Assembly (NCBI GenBank): GCA_018873245.2
Contig: JAEMBT020000003.1
Coordinates: 4,793,843 to 4,857,842, forward strand
Length of the DNA: 64,000 nt
Direction of reading: 5' to 3'
Origin: Archegozetes longisetosus
Lineage: Eukaryota > Arthropoda > Arachnida > Sarcoptiformes > Trhypochthoniidae
Within the stretch, counting starts at the first letter, position 1, and every line of letters starts with the position of its first letter. Below are positions 60,665 through 64,000 of this stretch, piece by piece. The translations under genes and the position numbers were made by a program. The notes below the pieces were generated by a model that worked only from the letters and a program-made list of their open reading frames with translations, had not been told where the DNA came from and searched no databases.

Positions 60665-61336
60665 CAGGGTAAGAAAAAATGATTTTCCCTTAGCTTAGAA
60701 CAAAAACTTATAGTTAGAGCAAAATTGGTTGGATATTCTGATTCTTCGTTAAAAAATATATTAAAAGAGTTCATTTTAAAAGTCAGTATGAGAATCTTGA
60801 GCTTGAATTACAGCAGTTAATCTTTCAGGATAAGTTAACAATATATATTCCAATAAATCAGTATTATTTTCAAATGAAATTAAAACTTCTCTCAAACTAA
60901 TGAGTAAAACATCATAAGAAAAACGATTCAGTCTATCTTCTCGCAACATTCTTTTTTCAACCTCATCTTTAATTAATGATCCAATATGTTCTGCAGTGTT
61001 GAGATCAGGGCTGTTACCTGGCCAGAAATCATTTCCCCAATAATTAATTCCGCTTTCATTAAGTAACTGTTGAGTGACAATGGCTTTCATACAGGGAGCT
61101 TTGTCATAGAGAAAAGTTACCTTTCTGACATCCAAAACGAAAATAGTATGAAAAAGCGATTAAAAACAGATTGTATTAAAATTTGTTGGTTTACAAACAG
61201 AATATCGTTCGTTAACTACGTTACACGTTTATTAGGTTTTTAAATATAATCTTTATTTTTAATGCATTTTTAAACGTAAGATCAGGATATCCAACCGATT
61301 TTGCTCTAGACTACGAGAAAATCATTTTTTACTCTG
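60665..61336 (-). mobile_element. Tc1/mariner-type remnant with C-terminal transposase
   Basis: The element is 672 bp with TA flanks. The ends are inverted with several differences (CAGGGTAAGAAAAAATGAT and CAGAGTAAAAAATGAT). The minus strand from 61135 to 60776 encodes the second and third catalytic blocks (VTFLYDKAPCMKA, WPGNSPDLNTAEHIGSLIKD) and the tail; the DNA-binding half is missing. Different family from the other three Tc1-type elements here. Confidence 0.85.
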
Positions 61337-61540
61337 TATATAAAAGTTAGACAAATAATTGATATTTTGTTGTCAATTTCTTAAATAGCTTTGTGACTAT
61401 TTATGATCAAAAAATTGATAATCGATTTATTTCTGATGATATTCAAAACTTTATAAAAACGCTTTGGAGTAATATTTCTGAAATAAACCTGAAGAACATT
61501 CCCTCTAAACTAGAAAGACTTCAATTATTCAGAAATTATC

Positions 61541-61760
61541 ATTAGATGGATTGATGAAAAGCCAACCTGCGGACGGAAGAGATATGTGATGCTAAACATG
61601 AAGGAATGAAATCTGAAATTTTTTTTCTGAGAGCTATGAAGAAAGTGTCGACTAAATCAACGATTTTTGACAAACGATAATAAGCGATTTCAATGAATTC
61701 CATCGCCGTATCTGATATTTCTCTTTGGATTCTTAAAGCTCCACATTTCGAGACCAAAAC
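61541..61760 (-). pseudogene. Elongase copy D, decayed fragment
   Basis: Minus-strand sequence reads EIAYYRLSKIVDLVDTFFIA then LRKK, the exon 2 block of ELOVL proteins. After a frame break at an A-rich run it continues toward a degraded HHIS and GWLF segment. It is clearly more diverged from A and C than they are from each other, so it is an older or different paralogue. No other exons are visible. Confidence 0.8.
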
Positions 61761-62132
61761 AACTAATTTTCAGCACTTTGACAAAGAAATAGGTGTTAAT
61801 TAATATTTATAAAGTGAAAATAAAAATTCTATAGTGAAACTAAATATAACGTTCGTTTCAAATAACCTAATATTGAAATTACTCTGATTTTTACTGCTAA
61901 AACGTTATAAGTAATGCTGATCATAAATGAACTTCAGAGCTTCTTGAGCCTCAGGTTTAGACTATTAATTGATTGAGATTCAAAACAATTAGTTGAATAT
62001 TTATGTTGTATATAATATCTAAATGACTCTCTGTTAATGCATTTTCTATTACAAGAAAAATATGCAAAGAAGTGTGCAATACTGTAATTTGAGGATGTAA
62101 TTTGAGTTGCAATGTTTAAAATATACAAAATA
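61761..62132. other. Gene-free, nothing recognised
   Basis: AT-rich stretch between the elongase fragment and the array-ended element; I see no feature. Confidence 0.4.
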
Positions 62133-62832
62133 GGTACCTATTCGGTGTCTTCCCAGTTTATAGACATCCACTTTATAGAAATAGACATTCCACTTCATAG
62201 ACATTTGATTTCATAGACTAATTATTCGCTAATGAAAATTCTGGTTATCGAGGAGATTATTGATGTTAATTCTAAACATTCTAATTGAATCTAAGACTTA
62301 ATCTTATAATCCAAGTCTATAAGAATTAATTTTGAAAAATGATCATTTTCCCTTTGTTTGATTCAATAAAACTTAATTCAGACGTAGTTTACAGATAGAT
62401 TACACAAACACTAACTAATTAATAAAATTCAAATATGGATATGCAGAAATATTCTAATAAAAAATTGATATATTGAGCTGAATAGACTCAAAATAAAAAT
62501 CACTTTTCATTCAATTGAAAAATAGTTGAATGGGTTTGCATTTTGCACGTGTTAAATATCTTAATTATCATGATATTATAAGATTAACGGATTAGTAGAT
62601 ATGAGATTCGATGCACTTGACTTTCAGTATAATTAATATACAATTATTTTAATTTCTCAGATGTGTAAGTAAATTTTAATTATTTTGAATAGCTTAAAAA
62701 TGTCTCTCTAATCAAGTGTCTATGAAATGAAATGTCTATGATGTGAAATGTCTATAAAATGGAATGTCTATAAAGTGGATGTCTATAAAGTGGGTGTCTA
62801 TAAAGTAGATTTCTATCAATCGGGGTATAACC
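62133..62832. mobile_element. Element with GTCTATAAAGTGGAT-array termini
   Basis: About 700 bp. Ends begin GGTACCTATTC and, inverted, GGTTATACCCC. The left array (62147-62222) and right array (62702-62823) are runs of 15-16-bp units around GTCTATAAAGTGGAT in inverted orientation, with about eight units on the right. No coding capacity; the short frame across the right array is an array artefact. A 9-bp duplication is not evident, so the tips are provisional. Confidence 0.65.
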
Positions 62833-62834
62833 AC

Positions 62835-63716
62835 ATATTCAAAAGTTTTAGTTATTTTGAATTAGCCAAAATAAATAGTTCAGAAAGTTTTATGAATAAG
62901 TCAAATTTCCGAACTCTGATTAAAATCCGATAAGATGTCCTTCAAACCAAAATTAACATGACATTTATTCTCATATTCATGATAATACGAGTCGATGAAA
63001 ACAAGTCAACAAAAAATTTTAAAGGAAATAAATTATGTTAAGATATTTCCTTATTTTTTTCTATTAATTGCGTACAAGTTTACGAAATAAAATAAATTTT
63101 TTTCATTTCAAAATTATGGGCACTATTCTTTTCAAATTTTTGCAGCAATCATTTTAGAAATATAAATGCTATGTCTTTTGCTTTTACGCAATTTTTCTTC
63201 TACAAGATGAGGAAAATTCTTCGCTTCTGAATTATGTAATACAAATAAAGTGATGTATAGTGATTGAATTCTACTCTTATGCCATCATTCACTGTAAGCT
63301 GCTTTTAGTAATGTGGGAAACAAATAAATAGCATAAGTTTCAACACATGTCTATTTTTATCACAATTTGATTATGAAAATTCATGTTAAAGTGTATTTTG
63401 TAATTCGAGTCATAATAGAAGATTATTTCTTAATGTGTTTGAAGGGCTACACGTCATTATAGTTTTGTCTGAATAATTGAAATTTATAGGTGCTCCTATA
63501 TCCTTTATTTTTATAAGTAGATTCGAATTAAGGTTTTATTATGAATATATGCATTCTCAACTATGCTGTAAAAACATTGAAAAATGTCAGTCAAATAAGT
63601 TAGTGGTCAACTCGAACAAAATGTTTCTCTTCAAAGTAAACTTAATTCCATGTTCATCTCCGTTTCAATTACTTTTTCGAATTATTAGTCCTGAAATACT
63701 AACACTTGTATATGTT
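62835..63716. repeat. Arm 2 of inverted duplication (pair at 44466-46725)
   Basis: Uninterrupted copy of about 880 bp that supplies the empty site for the foldback element 45222-46584. Its left limit coincides with the edge of the array-ended element. The plus-strand frame 63552-63720 parallels the one in arm 1. Confidence 0.85.
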
Positions 63717-64000
63717 ACAATCAAAGTGTATAATTATTCATTCTATAGAATGACCAAAATGTGCAGTCAAAGTATTAAATAATTGCTTTGAAATAAGTTT
63801 TCACACTTTGACTGATGATTATGTATTATGACTAACTGAAAGCAGTCAATGTGTGAAATTGTTTAGTAAATAAGAATCAATTTTATAAATATGCTTATGC
63901 AGTATTGGATAAATAACAATTAAAGTTTATTTGAGCTTGTGAGTCCCTTTTTAACTATCAAAGCTCAGATTTAGTTACGTAAAACCTTAGATTATCATAA
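63717..64000. other. Window end, nothing recognised
   Basis: AT-rich sequence with no recognised gene or repeat. Confidence 0.4.

Noticed and set aside
62748..62933. 61-residue frame with YKVDVYKVGVYKVD repeats
   Set aside because: It is a translation of the 15-bp array at the element end.

Overview
This is a window of an AT-rich animal nuclear genome. The genes have short spliced introns (about 55 to 220 nt), no operons, and orthologues of metazoan housekeeping proteins. Compact genes, several intronless genes and very small introns suggest a small-genome arthropod, most likely an acariform mite. The species is inference only; the sequence shows an animal.

Positions 1 to 35 kb are gene-dense. 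In order they hold: mitochondrial cysteinyl-tRNA synthetase (minus, 5 exons, with a one-base frame break at an A7 run); a shortened VPS13D lipid-transfer protein (minus, 7 exons, UBA and ricin-type lectin domains kept); CNOT9 (plus, intronless); a myotubularin of the MTM1/MTMR2 class (minus, intronless); a TSSK-like kinase (minus, intronless); CDC16/APC6 (plus, 12 exons, reconstructed in full); AAR2 (minus, intronless); INTS5 (plus, 4 exons); and a secreted 896-residue fusion of an L-amino-acid oxidase with a sarcosine-oxidase-type flavoenzyme (plus, one exon). AAR2 and INTS5 are divergent with 394 bp between their starts, probably a shared promoter. CDC16 and AAR2 converge with 90 bp between stops.

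Positions 35 to 64 kb are a repeat-rich accessory region built on duplicated copies of an ELOVL-type fatty acid elongase. Copies A (39181-42852) and C (52603-56087) look complete. Copy B (48721-49110) is a truncated first exon in inverted orientation, and copy D (61541-61760) is a decayed fragment. The duplicates share about 580 bp of 5' flank and about 400 bp of 3' flank. They therefore supply paralogous empty sites that fix the ends and target-site duplications of several insertions.

The DNA transposons fall into five groups: (1) Tc1/mariner elements with TA duplications, two of them with near-perfect long inverted termini; (2) a pogo-like element with 234-bp inverted termini inside the elongase A intron; (3) four hAT-type elements; (4) long foldback palindromes with 3-bp duplications; (5) a group of elements with 5'-GG termini and, where readable, 9-bp duplications. 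In three of this last group the inverted termini are arrays of different 14-16-bp units in a body of about 700 bp. That group and the oxidase fusion are the most novel-looking items here.
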